This document shows positions 32,146-41,199 of a DNA stretch of 64,000 nucleotides, piece after piece. Under the pieces are notes generated by a model. The model was not told the origin of the DNA, did not search any database, and saw only the letters and a list, made by a program, of their open reading frames with translations. The position numbers and the translations under genes are program-made. How positions within the stretch are numbered: the stretch's first letter is position 1; every line of letters begins with the position of its first letter. Origin of the DNA: an uncultured Allobaculum sp. GTDB taxonomy: Bacteria; Bacillota_I; Bacilli_A; Erysipelotrichales; Erysipelotrichaceae. The DNA lies in the NCBI GenBank assembly GCA_910579655.1, contig CAJTVE010000008.1, forward strand, positions 1 through 64,000. The letters run 5' to 3'.

Positions 32146-34038
32146 TTAGTTGAATGTCGGGTTTTCGACAACGTTAACCGATTTGAAATCTGGCGTATTG
32201 GTCACCAGAACCATGGTTTCCGTTGGGTAACCAGCTTTTGCGATCTGGTCGACATCAAAGTTGAGCAGCGTCTGGCCTTTTCTGACTACATCACCCTGAC
32301 TGACTTTGGCATCAAAGTATTTTCCATTCAGTTCGACTGTGTTGACTCCGACATGGACGAGCACTTCAATGCCATCCTGGCTGGTCAGGCCGATTGCATG
32401 TTTGGTTGGAAAGAACACACTGACTTTGCCATCAAATGGCGCAACCACTTCTCCTTTAGAAGGACGGATTACAGCACCCTGGCCGAGCATGCCAGAAGCA
32501 AAGGCTTCATCTGGAGCCGTATTTAATGGAAGGATCGATCCTGGAGTGGTGGCAAGAACAACCTCATTTTCTGGTTTTTCCTGATTCATGGACAGGACTG
32601 GTGTTGGTTCCTGGCTGGAGCTGGTGTTTGTATTTGTATTTGTATTTGTTTCTGTTACGGTTTTGGATGCAGCTTTCTTTTCAAAAGCGGAAGCGAGGAT
32701 CCAGGTTAAAACAGCGGATACGACGCAGGCGATGACGATGGAAATCAGGATGTTGTAAAAGAAAGTCATCGTATTGTCGCCGATGTAAAGCAGGACCGCT
32801 GGCAGGCCCGAAGATCCAGTAGCGAAACGATGCGTGTGGGTTAATCCTGCATACAGACCACCGCAGGCGCCGCCAACCATGGATGCATATAATGGATATT
32901 TCTTTGGTAAGTTAACGCCATACAGCAAAGGTTCGGTAATCCCCATAAAAGCAGTGATGGAACCAGCGGTTGCCAGCTGTTTTTCTTTGGCTTTCTTTTC
33001 ACGGAAGGCTACAACTGCCCCAGCCGAAGCCTGAGCCATATTGGAGCAGACACATCCAGGACCGAAGATCGAATCGTATCCAAGATTTGCCATCTGCATG
33101 ACACCAAGTGGAGCAATTCCATTGTGAATGCCAAACATCACCATAACTGGAAGCAGACCGCCAACCAGAACAGCTGGCGCCCAGGCAGCATTTTCAGCCA
33201 GGAAGTTAAATACAGTTGCCAGATACTGACCAACGATATTTCCAAGCGGACCAATGACAGAGAAGGATAAAGTTCCCATGATGATCAGCACGAGCATTGG
33301 AACGAAGACCAGGTTGACCGACTTTGGCATCACTTTATTGAGCCAGCGTTCCAGATAGGACTGAACAAAGACGATCAGGATAATTGGAATGACGCTGTTT
33401 CCATAATTCACAAGCTGGAATGGAATGATCTCAAAGAAGTTTACAGCTTCCTGGGCAGCAACCATGCCTGTCCAGGTTGGGTGAAGCAGAATCAGCGCCG
33501 TAGCAGCAGCCAGGATCTGGTTGCATTTCAGTTTTTTAGCTTCTGTGTAAGCAAGCATGACCGGTAAGAAGTAGAAGACGGCGTCCGCAAACATGTTGAG
33601 CAGAATATAAGTCTGAGAATCATTGGTGATGACATGGAAGACAACCAGTAAAGCCAGAACGGCTTTGACCATACCTGCACCAGACAGGGCTGGAATAACC
33701 GGCTGGAAGACGGAGGCCACGAAATCAATGACGGTATTGAGTGCGCCTTTCTTTTCCTCTGGCGCATCGGCTGCTTCTTTCTGGTCAAGACCAGCCAGTT
33801 TTTCAACTTCTTCGAAGACATCAGCTACGTGCGTTCCGATGACAACCTGATACACACCGGCATTCCGGATGACCCCGGCAACACCATCCATATTTTTGAG
33901 GACTTCATCGTGAGCGCTGCTTTCATCTTTTAATTTGAAGCGAAGACGAGTCTGGCAATGGTATGCCGTGTTGATGTTTTCTTTACCGCCGACCTGTTCG
34001 ATAATGTCAGCCGCAAGTGTTTCGTACTTTTTCGACAT
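32146..34038 (-). CDS. PTS beta-glucoside-type permease, EIIBCA
   Basis: A 630-residue membrane permease that imports and phosphorylates a beta-glucoside or related disaccharide. The EIIB domain comes first with its phosphorylated Cys in AYHCQTRLRFKL; EIIC follows with about 10 membrane segments (GITEPLLYGVNLPKKYP is family-typical); EIIA ends the protein with its active His in VLVHVGVNTVELNG. The EIIC-EIIA linker contains a TNTNTNTNT run coded by a TGTATT-type hexamer repeat, which could change linker length without shifting the frame. The ATG at 34038 has an AGGAGAAAG site; the longer frame upstream does not. A GH1 phospho-glucosidase follows. Confidence 0.93.
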   Translation of the reverse strand: MSKKYETLAADIIEQVGGKENINTAYHCQTRLRFKLKDESSAHDEVLKNMDGVAGVIRNAGVYQVVIGTHVADVFEEVEKLAGLDQKEAADAPEEKKGALNTVIDFVASVFQPVIPALSGAGMVKAVLALLVVFHVITNDSQTYILLNMFADAVFYFLPVMLAYTEAKKLKCNQILAAATALILLHPTWTGMVAAQEAVNFFEIIPFQLVNYGNSVIPIILIVFVQSYLERWLNKVMPKSVNLVFVPMLVLIIMGTLSFSVIGPLGNIVGQYLATVFNFLAENAAWAPAVLVGGLLPVMVMFGIHNGIAPLGVMQMANLGYDSIFGPGCVCSNMAQASAGAVVAFREKKAKEKQLATAGSITAFMGITEPLLYGVNLPKKYPLYASMVGGACGGLYAGLTHTHRFATGSSGLPAVLLYIGDNTMTFFYNILISIVIACVVSAVLTWILASAFEKKAASKTVTETNTNTNTNTSSSQEPTPVLSMNQEKPENEVVLATTPGSILPLNTAPDEAFASGMLGQGAVIRPSKGEVVAPFDGKVSVFFPTKHAIGLTSQDGIEVLVHVGVNTVELNGKYFDAKVSQGDVVRKGQTLLNFDVDQIAKAGYPTETMVLVTNTPDFKSVNVVENPTFN

Positions 34039-34171
34039 GAACTTTCTCCTTAGCTTTTTCCTTACGTTCTTTTTTCTTACTTGAAGATCCGACTTCCCTT
34101 TTATTTCTGGGCCCTTTGGGATGTCGGGTGTTCCTTGTTGCACCTGTAAAATACCAATTTCCAAGCGATCG

Positions 34172-34240
34172 AAAAACCGCTTTCAGACAACACGAAACTT
34201 AGTTTCATCTTTTTTCTCAAATTCAGTTTCATCGATGAAA
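34172..34240 (-). promoter_or_regulatory. Operator cluster upstream of the beta-glucoside PTS gene
   Basis: TTTCATCGATGAAA (34227-34240) is a perfect 14-bp palindrome, and GAAACTTAGTTTC (34194-34206) is a second dyad with the same GAAAC/GTTTC half-sites about 33 bases away. On the minus strand TGAAAGCGGTTTTT (34185-34172) resembles a CcpA cre site. The layout suggests a dimeric regulator with two sites plus catabolite repression. No regulator gene is adjacent. Confidence 0.6.
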
Positions 34241-34341
34241 TAACGTGAAACAGAACGTAAAGACGATATAAAGATTTTGAAATATGGTTCATCTGTATCG
34301 AAAAAAAAGTAACTTCCACTGCTTTTCTCTTCCTCCAGCCA

Positions 34342-34380
34342 CAAAAAAAGCCGCCTGTTTTTCCTTTTACAGACGACTTG
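34342..34380 (-). terminator. Intrinsic terminator after the YhgE/Pip gene
   Basis: On the minus strand AAGTCGTCTGT pairs with ACAGGCGGCTT (with G-U pairs), followed by TTTTTTTG. Confidence 0.8.
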
Positions 34381-34435
34381 GTTTCATTTTGGATCACTCA
34401 TTTCACTCATCAGATCCGAGCAATCATAGATTCAA

Positions 34436-36592
34436 TCAGCCCATCAGGCCGGTTTCTTCGACTTTTTCTTCGATGTAGTCTTTCATTTTGATAATTGGCT
34501 TGCGCAGGACCAGGCCAATCAATAAGGAAACCAGGATCCACCAGATCATTCTGGATAAGGCCATCCAGTAATAGTTTCCATACATGCCGCCCACGCATTC
34601 CCGCATGGCGTTGATCGCAAAGTTGAACGGGAAAAATGGATAGAGTTTCTGGTAGAACGCTGGCAGGGTTTCAATCGGGAAGGTACCGCCCGATCCGGCC
34701 ACCTGAATGACCATCAAAACAACCGCTAATGCCTTGCCAACGTCACCAAAGGAGATCGTTAAGGTATACATCAACAAGGAGAATGTCACCGCAGTTGCCA
34801 CCCCCGCAAAGATAAACAGTCCCGGATTTTCGCACTGGATATGGAGCAGATACAAATCTCCCAGGCAGATGACTAAAGCCTGCAAGACACTGACCGTCAT
34901 GAAAATCAGATAACGGCCAAGATACGCCTGGGTTGGACTCAGGCCGCCAAATTCTTCTTCTTCTTTCACTTTCGTTTTTAAAATGGCGACATTGACCAGG
35001 GCACCGACCCATAAAGCAAGCGTGGTATAGAAAGGCGCCATGCCGGAGCCATAATTTTCAATTTTATAAACGGAATGCTGGTTAAGCGAAACCGGCTGTT
35101 TCATAAACGCACTGATCAACGCTGGATCGCGGTCTAACAGGTCAGCCAGTTTTTTCAGGCTTTCATCTGCTGTCGAGTTCTGGATCTCGGAAATGATTGT
35201 ATCCAGCTTGTCAATGGCCTGTCCTAAAAGGTTCTGGGACTGATCCAGGGCAATTGTGCTTTGGGCAAGCGTTCCGCGAGTGGCAGAAATGGCACTGTCA
35301 ATTCCCTGCTGGAAATTGGCAACCCCATCTACCAGGCCGCTGGCCTGAACCAGTTTGTCATTGATCGTATCATTCAAACCCATCAGACCATCACGGACCT
35401 GGTTCTGGAACAGGTCGAGGACATCATTCTGGGTGTTGGCAAGATTCGAAAGCGCCTCCTGGACGGAATCAATAGTCCGGGCTGGCAGGCTTTCGCCATC
35501 CTGAACCGATTCAATAGAACCATTCAGGTCATTGATCGTATCAATCAGACGGTTATTGTTATCCGTTACGCGGTCGATCATCTCCTGCAGCCCAAAGACC
35601 TGAACCGGCAGGGCATCCTGAATTTTCTGCAAAGACTGAAGCAGTGAAGAATCGAGGGATTCCATTTTCTGCAGCGGATCGACAACCGCCTGCAAACTCG
35701 CAATCACGCCATCGCGATTGCCTTCCAGATCGGTTTCAACGTTCGAAACGGCTGTCTGCGCCTGACCGATCTGATTAGAAATCGAGCCCATCACGCTGGT
35801 CAGCGAATTGAGCAGCGCCTGCAAGGTATAATCTGTATCATTGACATCACTTGCCGCATCGTTGAGATCACTTTGAATGGCATCGGTATCCAGATGCAAA
35901 GAATCAACGGCTGCCAGAGAGCTGTCGAGCGCTTTGGTCGACGCGGTAATGGAAACTAACAGGGTCTGGTAGCTTTCCAGAGAACTTTTGGCCTCATTGA
36001 GCGTGGAGACGACTTTGCCAGTTGTCTGGGAGCTGTTGTCCTGGATTTCCTTGCTGGCATCGCGGATGACCGTGCTCAAAACCGAACTTGCGGTTTCAAT
36101 GAACGCTTCATTGACCTGCAGCTGAACGGTGTTGACCCCGGAATTGGTGATCTTTGGAGCAATGGCATTTTTCTTTTCGTTGACGTAGTAATCAATCACT
36201 GGCTGCTTGATGTCCAGATTGGTAATCGACAACATATCTTCGGAGAAATCTTCCGGAATGATGACGGCCGCATAGTATTGGGAATCATCGACCCCATGCA
36301 GGGCCTGCTCTTTATCGACAAACTGCCAGCCAATCTGATGGTTATTGGCCAGCTGGTCGACGATCATTCCCCCAACATTCAGCTTGGCTCCGGCAATCTC
36401 GGCCCCTTTATCGGTATTGGCTACTGCGATCTTGATGCCGTTGGTATTGGAATAAGGATCCCAGTTGGAGTTGATATTGAACCAGGCATAGAGGGCAGGA
36501 ATGATGATTATTCCGATCGTGATAATCGCCGCAAACAGATTACGGCTGATTTTCTTCAGGTCCCGCTTGTAGACCTCCCAGATTTTTTTCAT
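34436..36592 (-). CDS. YhgE/Pip-family membrane protein
   Basis: A 718-residue protein with the YhgE/Pip layout. The N-terminal membrane segment (NLFAAIITIGIIIIPALYAW) is followed by FNINSNWDPYSNTNGIKIAV, then a long extracellular region of about 500 residues rich in Ser, Asp, Gln and Asn and predicted as coiled coil. Five or six C-terminal membrane segments have the ABC-2 permease look (YPFFPFNFAINAMRECVGGM). Some family members are phage-infection proteins and others belong to type VII-like secretion loci; no WXG100 or ATPase genes are here. The start at 36592 has an AAAGGGG site. Confidence 0.9.
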   Translation of the reverse strand: MKKIWEVYKRDLKKISRNLFAAIITIGIIIIPALYAWFNINSNWDPYSNTNGIKIAVANTDKGAEIAGAKLNVGGMIVDQLANNHQIGWQFVDKEQALHGVDDSQYYAAVIIPEDFSEDMLSITNLDIKQPVIDYYVNEKKNAIAPKITNSGVNTVQLQVNEAFIETASSVLSTVIRDASKEIQDNSSQTTGKVVSTLNEAKSSLESYQTLLVSITASTKALDSSLAAVDSLHLDTDAIQSDLNDAASDVNDTDYTLQALLNSLTSVMGSISNQIGQAQTAVSNVETDLEGNRDGVIASLQAVVDPLQKMESLDSSLLQSLQKIQDALPVQVFGLQEMIDRVTDNNNRLIDTINDLNGSIESVQDGESLPARTIDSVQEALSNLANTQNDVLDLFQNQVRDGLMGLNDTINDKLVQASGLVDGVANFQQGIDSAISATRGTLAQSTIALDQSQNLLGQAIDKLDTIISEIQNSTADESLKKLADLLDRDPALISAFMKQPVSLNQHSVYKIENYGSGMAPFYTTLALWVGALVNVAILKTKVKEEEEFGGLSPTQAYLGRYLIFMTVSVLQALVICLGDLYLLHIQCENPGLFIFAGVATAVTFSLLMYTLTISFGDVGKALAVVLMVIQVAGSGGTFPIETLPAFYQKLYPFFPFNFAINAMRECVGGMYGNYYWMALSRMIWWILVSLLIGLVLRKPIIKMKDYIEEKVEETGLMG

Positions 36593-37071
36593 ACTAAACC
36601 CCTTTTTGAACTTCTTGGCAGACATACAGAACCAAAGATCTAATCCCTTGCCTGATCGTTCAGGCAAAGCAGTCTGGTCACCCAGACGTTCAGAAGTCTT
36701 TTGGCGCCTTGATCTGGAAATTGCACAAAACGAATGATTTTCATTTCCAGACAGATTCTGTACGTATGTTCTTTTTAATATTTAATCAAGGGGAAAGATT
36801 GTCGACCACTGAAGTGACTGTTTCAGTTTTTTGATGGTTTCCAATCAGAATTGAATCCAGAAAGAGAAAGAGCGATAGACAGAAAACGAAAGGTAGAAAA
36901 CGAGAGACAGCCGGACAGTCAGATGTCCGTTGATTTTGCGTGTTTTCGGCCCTGTTTCTTTGCTTGATCCGTCCATCGTATTTCCTGCCTCCTGATTCAG
37001 GGCGAATCTCATTCATACCTGCCCTCATTCTTGCCATCCTCTTTGCTGTTCTATACGCTTTCAGCCCAGAG
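36593..37071. other. Intergenic region between the YhgE/Pip gene and ptsI
   Basis: About 480 bases with no supported gene. A short frame on the minus strand (36786-37037) lacks a ribosome binding site and recognisable content. A small GGACAGTCAGATGTCC hairpin lies near 36912. Confidence 0.4.
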
Positions 37072-37106
37072 AAAAACCCTGATCGGGTTCAGAACCGGAT
37101 CAGGGT
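37072..37106 (-). terminator. Intrinsic terminator after ptsI
   Basis: On the minus strand ACCCTGATC pairs with GATCAGGGT with inner GGTT/AACC pairing, followed by TTTTTC. Confidence 0.85.
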
Positions 37107-37144
37107 CAATTGGCTTCTTGTGAGAGTTTCAGAGCGAGTTTGGC

Positions 37145-38848
37145 TTAGTCAACCTGGGATTTAACGTAGTCGAGTACTTCTTCTGCTGTATCCATGGACA
37201 GGCACTTTTTAGCGAGTTCCTGCATCTCAGCATAGCTCAGGCCGTTAACAACTTTGCGTGCTTTCAGGATCTGAGTTGCGGACATGGAGAATTCATCCAG
37301 ACCAAGTCCGAGCAGGATTGGTACAGCGTAAGGTTCGCCGGCCATGGCACCGCACATGCCAACCCATTTACCATTCTTGTGAGCACCCTGGATCGTCATG
37401 TTTACCAGACGCAGGATAGCTGGGTTGTATGGCTGATAGAGGTAGCTGACTTTCTGAGACATACGGTCGGCAGCCATGGAGTACTGAATCAAGTCGTTTG
37501 TACCGATGGAGAAGAAGTCTGCATATTTGGAGAATTCGTCAGCCAGTACAGCAGCGGCTGGGATTTCAACCATCATACCAACCTGGATGTCATCGGAAAC
37601 AGCAACGCCTTCGGCAAGCAGTTCAGCTTTGCATTCTTCAAACAGAGATTTTGCAGCCTTGAATTCGTTGATGGTGGCGATCATTGGGAACATGATGCAC
37701 AGTTTTCCATAAACAGAAGCACGGCACAGTGCTCTTAACTGAGTTTTGAAGATATCCGTACGGTCGAGGCACAGACGGATTGCACGATAGCCCAGGAATG
37801 GGTTCATTTCTTCTGGGAATTCGAAGTAGGACAGTTTCTTGTCGCCGCCAATATCGAGAGTGCGGACAACAACTTTTTTGCCTTTCAGAGTTTCAAGAAC
37901 AGCTTTGTAAACTTCGAACTGTTCTTCTTCTGTTGGGAAGTGGTCATTATCCATGTAGAGGAATTCAGTACGGAACAGACCAACACCTTCACCACCGTTG
38001 GCAACAACCTGTTCAGCGTCTTTTACGCTTCCGATGTTACCAGCAAGTTCAACTTCATGATCATCTGTTGTGATGGATTTAGCGTTGATCAAAGTTTTAA
38101 GGGCAGCCTTTTCTTCTTTGTAGGCTTTTTCCTTTTCAGCCAGTCTGGCGATGGTTGCTTCATCAGGGTTGATGAAGACTTCACCATCCAGAGCGTCCAT
38201 ACCAATGACATCACCAGTATTGACTTCGGCTAAGACACCACCGGTACCAACAACAGCTGGAATTTCCAGGGAGTTTGCCATGATTGCAGAGTGGCTGGTT
38301 TTTCCACCGATTTCAGTCACGAAACCTTTTACGAATTCATTAAGCTGAGCGGTATCGGATGGGGTTAAGTCATGAGCGACGATGATCGTTGGTTCATCGA
38401 TAGCACTCAGATCTGGAATGGTAAGACCGAGCAGGTTACATTTTAAACGGTAGGTAACGTCTTTGACGTCAGCAGCTCTTTCTTTGAAGTATGGGTTGTC
38501 CATTGCTTCAAACATGCTGACCATCATGTTGGAAACCTGATCTGCAGCGTATTCAGCATTCACGCCATCGTTTTCAATCATAGCTTTCATCTGGCCAACA
38601 AGTTCAGGGTCATTGGCCATCATTAAGTGAGCGTCGAATACTTCGAGTTCTTCTGGTGCAAGACGTTTAGCGGCACGTTCTTTGACACCTTCGATATCTG
38701 TGATGGTTTTTGCCAGAGCGCTTTCGAGTTTTGCAACTTCGTCAGCAGCATTGACGTCAGTCTTTTTTTCGATGACAACAACAGGCGACACAAGCTTGTA
38801 AGCTTTAGCGGTCGCAACGCCTGCTGATGCAGCAATTCCTTTTAACAT
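37145..38848 (-). CDS. ptsI: PTS enzyme I (phosphoenolpyruvate-protein phosphotransferase)
   Basis: A 567-residue enzyme I, normal length, which passes phosphate from PEP to HPr and so energises all PTS permeases including the two in this window. The phosphorylated His lies in GGKTSHSAIMANSLEIP; the PEP-binding TIM barrel includes GVGLFRTEFLYMD, GYRAIRLCL, FFSIGTNDLIQYSMAADR and the Cys loop GMCGAMAGEP. The start has an AGGAGGAGA site. No ptsH gene is adjacent, unlike the common ptsHI order. Confidence 0.97.
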   Translation of the reverse strand: MLKGIAASAGVATAKAYKLVSPVVVIEKKTDVNAADEVAKLESALAKTITDIEGVKERAAKRLAPEELEVFDAHLMMANDPELVGQMKAMIENDGVNAEYAADQVSNMMVSMFEAMDNPYFKERAADVKDVTYRLKCNLLGLTIPDLSAIDEPTIIVAHDLTPSDTAQLNEFVKGFVTEIGGKTSHSAIMANSLEIPAVVGTGGVLAEVNTGDVIGMDALDGEVFINPDEATIARLAEKEKAYKEEKAALKTLINAKSITTDDHEVELAGNIGSVKDAEQVVANGGEGVGLFRTEFLYMDNDHFPTEEEQFEVYKAVLETLKGKKVVVRTLDIGGDKKLSYFEFPEEMNPFLGYRAIRLCLDRTDIFKTQLRALCRASVYGKLCIMFPMIATINEFKAAKSLFEECKAELLAEGVAVSDDIQVGMMVEIPAAAVLADEFSKYADFFSIGTNDLIQYSMAADRMSQKVSYLYQPYNPAILRLVNMTIQGAHKNGKWVGMCGAMAGEPYAVPILLGLGLDEFSMSATQILKARKVVNGLSYAEMQELAKKCLSMDTAEEVLDYVKSQVD

Positions 38849-38891
38849 TCCTAATCTCCTCCTGTATTTGAATGCGTTTTACATCACGAAA

Positions 38892-38900
38892 ATTGTATCA
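38892..38900 (-). promoter_or_regulatory. Extended -10 promoter of ptsI
   Basis: On the minus strand TGATACAAT is an extended -10 element lying about 44 bases before the ptsI ATG. Confidence 0.5.
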
Positions 38901-39516
38901 GATTTTCACAGAACCGAGGAATTCTTTTTCTCATTCCGACCACCGGATTGATTTCTTTGTGATTCATTTTATGATTACAGGACAGTTTATCCGGCTCACT
39001 CATTCAAATACTCAAAACTGCTAATTCCAATCTGTTCTTTTCTTCATAATTATCGCCCTCTTCTGTTCAGTTTCCTTTACTCATTCTGGCCGTCAGAATA
39101 TTCAGAATCTGCAAGTACTCTCACGCCTTGATCCAATCCAGAATCCGAAGATACAAACCGAAAAGATGCAAATCATCAAAATCCAAAATCTGCCCAGTCA
39201 TGTAACAGCTGACAAAATCAAGGATATAGAGAAGCAATACAGAGATAGGAATAAAATGATAATCAGATGATTTCATGTTAATCATCAAATGACAGAATAT
39301 CTACAGAAAAGAAATACGAAGGCCAACAGGAAAGCGTCATGCACGCAGCACGTAAAGACAGTCAAATGAAGATCACAAAGACAGCCAGTTCGAGAATTGG
39401 CCAGAAATCAGGAAATGAAATGAAGAGGACCTAATGTCAAGTACAAGAAAGAGAGCAGAAGGCAAAACGAGGACTAAGAATAAAACGTGAACAGCGAACA
39501 AACCAGATCAAAGAAC
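38901..39516. other. Purine-rich, gene-free intergenic stretch
   Basis: About 600 bases between the ptsI promoter and the terminator of the S-component gene. The plus strand is strikingly rich in A and G. A GATGATT/AATCATC dyad lies near 39267-39290. No open frame with a ribosome binding site was found. Confidence 0.4.
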
Positions 39517-39547
39517 AAAAAAAGAGAGACCCCAGCATCCCTCTTTT
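39517..39547 (-). terminator. Intrinsic terminator after the ECF S-component gene
   Basis: On the minus strand AGAGGGA pairs with TCTCTCT around a GC-containing loop, followed by TTTTTTTG. Confidence 0.7.
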
Positions 39548-39620
39548 GAATGATTCAATTTTGATTGGGTATCTGATTCTTACCCTGGCCAAAGCGGCTG
39601 CCGGCAGGAGCAGATACAGC

Positions 39621-40262
39621 TTAAGCTGTTGCTTCTTTGGTTTTTGGAACCCCAGCCATGGTTGGTTTGATGGCTTTGGCAAGCGCCATGTTGACAAGAC
39701 CAGCCGCAGCCATTTCGCCAAGACCATTGGTGACAATCACCAAAGACAGGTACATCAGCAGCGTATCCGGAGACTGTCCAATTGCCTGAGCGTATTGTGG
39801 ACCCCATAACAGATAGATCAGACCCAGAACCATCAGGGTATGACAGAAAGTGGCCAGCACCCCTGCAAACAGAGCTGCCAATGGACGATTGAATTTTTTA
39901 TTGAAAAGCTGGAAGAAAAGCCCAGCAAAATATCCAAGTAAGATTCTAGGAACCAGAGCGATGACAAGCGAAGTCCAGTTGCCGGAGATTCCGCCAATCG
40001 TAACAAATGGCGAGAAGACAAAGGAAGCCGCCGATGGAGTCATGGTTGCGTTCCATACGGAAGTCAGGCCGAAGACCAGACCTAATGCGGCGCCATAAGA
40101 TGGCCCCATTAAGATGCCAGCGGCGATGACGGGAATGTGCATCAGTGTGATGGACAGGAATGGTGTGCGGATGTATCCAAGCGGAGTCATCAGCAAAACC
40201 AGTTCAATAGCCAGGAACATTGCGAACAACGCCATGTTCTTTGTTTTTTGATTGCGTTTCAT
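39621..40262 (-). CDS. ECF transporter S component (vitamin-type)
   Basis: A 213-residue hydrophobic protein with about 6 membrane helices, of the ECF transporter substrate-specificity family (PF12822 type). Helix 1 has the AMFLAIELVLLMTPLG pattern used to contact the shared T component, and SITLMHIPVIAAGILMGPSYGA is family-typical. It would work with EcfA, EcfA' and EcfT encoded elsewhere. Pantothenate, folate or another vitamin are possible ligands. I found no known riboswitch upstream that would decide this. The start has an AGAGGA site 6 bases upstream. Confidence 0.82.
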   Translation of the reverse strand: MKRNQKTKNMALFAMFLAIELVLLMTPLGYIRTPFLSITLMHIPVIAAGILMGPSYGAALGLVFGLTSVWNATMTPSAASFVFSPFVTIGGISGNWTSLVIALVPRILLGYFAGLFFQLFNKKFNRPLAALFAGVLATFCHTLMVLGLIYLLWGPQYAQAIGQSPDTLLMYLSLVIVTNGLGEMAAAGLVNMALAKAIKPTMAGVPKTKEATA

Positions 40263-40504
40263 TATAATCCTCTACTTTCGTTTCTCTGTGAATACGATGT
40301 AAACATTGATGCCATAAGGCGTTTTGACACCTGAAAGCTGGCCTTCCTGGGGATCGGCTGCCTGTGTCTCAAGCAGAATAAATCAGGCTGGAATCAAAAT
40401 GCAATCAAATCTATACCGTCTGCCAAATTTTCCGATAATTCATCCACACAAATCCCGCAAGAATGCCTTTTCATTTTTCTATGATTTTTATGGAGCGGGC
40501 CTTC
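40263..40504. other. Divergent intergenic region of the S-component and cupin genes
   Basis: No gene and no recognised riboswitch. On the minus strand TTGCAT-17-TTATTC (around 40365-40400) is a possible promoter for the S-component gene, with a leader of roughly 100 bases. Confidence 0.35.
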
Positions 40505-40533
40505 TTGGCTATTTTTGGCAGGAAAGGTAAACT
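40505..40533 (+). promoter_or_regulatory. Candidate promoter of the cupin gene
   Basis: TTGGCT (40505-40510), 17 bases, TAAACT (40528-40533), about 60 bases ahead of the ATG at 40593. Confidence 0.45.
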
Positions 40534-40592
40534 GGACCATAGAAACGCAATCTGCTCTTCCAGCAGCCACACTATGACGAGAAAGGACAATT

Positions 40593-40934
40593 ATGATTCG
40601 CAAAGAAGAATGCACCTCTGTTGAAAATTTGATGGGCGGCAAAGGCACTGTCAAGCTCTATCACATCCAGACCAAAGAAGAACTGGGAAAAGCCGGCCGG
40701 CTCTATGCCCGGGTTGTTCTCGAGCCAGGTTGCTCCATTGGCTGGCACCGTCATACCGGGGAAACCGAACCTTACTACATTCTAAAAGGTGAAGGAACCT
40801 TCATCGATAATGATGGCAGCCGCAGCACGGTGACTCCAGGCGATATCTGCACGATTGAAGATGGTCAATGCCATTCCATGGAAAACAACAGCTCTGAACC
40901 ACTGGAATTTATCGGTCTGGTTTACAACCTGTAA
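40593..40934 (+). CDS. Small cupin-domain protein
   Basis: A 113-residue single-domain cupin. Motif 1 is IGWHRHTGETEPYYILKGEG, with two His and a Glu as likely metal ligands; motif 2 is PGDICTIEDGQCHSMEN with a later His. Small cupins of this kind bind metal and act as isomerases, dioxygenases or regulators; the substrate is unknown. An AGAAAGGAC site precedes the ATG and a terminator follows, so it is a single-gene unit. Confidence 0.88.
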   Translation: MIRKEECTSVENLMGGKGTVKLYHIQTKEELGKAGRLYARVVLEPGCSIGWHRHTGETEPYYILKGEGTFIDNDGSRSTVTPGDICTIEDGQCHSMENNSSEPLEFIGLVYNL

Positions 40935-41007
40935 AGCTGCAGCCAGACTGTCATCTTTTCTGATTACTCTACTCTGATCACTTCAGATTTCCAGACAGAT
41001 TTCCTTT

Positions 41008-41041
41008 GATCGTGACTTTTGACAAGTCATGATCATTTTTT
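41008..41041 (+). terminator. Intrinsic terminator after the cupin gene
   Basis: GATC-TGACTT pairs with AAGTCA-GATC (one mismatch position) followed by ATTTTTTG. Confidence 0.8.
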
Positions 41042-41052
41042 GTCTCTGGCAA

Positions 41053-41082
41053 GAAAAAACGCCTGATTGTTCAACCAGACGT
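41053..41082 (-). terminator. Intrinsic terminator after the SseB-macrodomain gene
   Basis: On the minus strand ACGTCTGG pairs with CAGGCGT, followed by TTTTTTC. Confidence 0.7.
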
Positions 41083-41199
41083 CTTTCAACTTTCGTTTTT
41101 GATTCGATACAAACCATCACTGGATTCGCTTTTTTCAGGAACAATGCTTTCCATATAGTGCTTTATAGTGCCTTAACCAGACAGATGCTGCTGAGAAAT

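Noticed and set aside
34436..36592. YhgE/Pip gene considered as evidence of a type VII secretion or phage-receptor locus
   Set aside because: No WXG100, EssC-like ATPase or polymorphic toxin gene is nearby, so the family name alone does not support that.
36786..37037. 83-codon minus-strand frame between the YhgE/Pip gene and ptsI
   Set aside because: Low-complexity hydrophobic end, no ribosome binding site, no recognisable domain.
40263..40400. Possible riboswitch upstream of the ECF S-component gene
   Set aside because: Checked by eye for TPP, FMN, folate, preQ1 and cobalamin motifs; none of the conserved cores is present.
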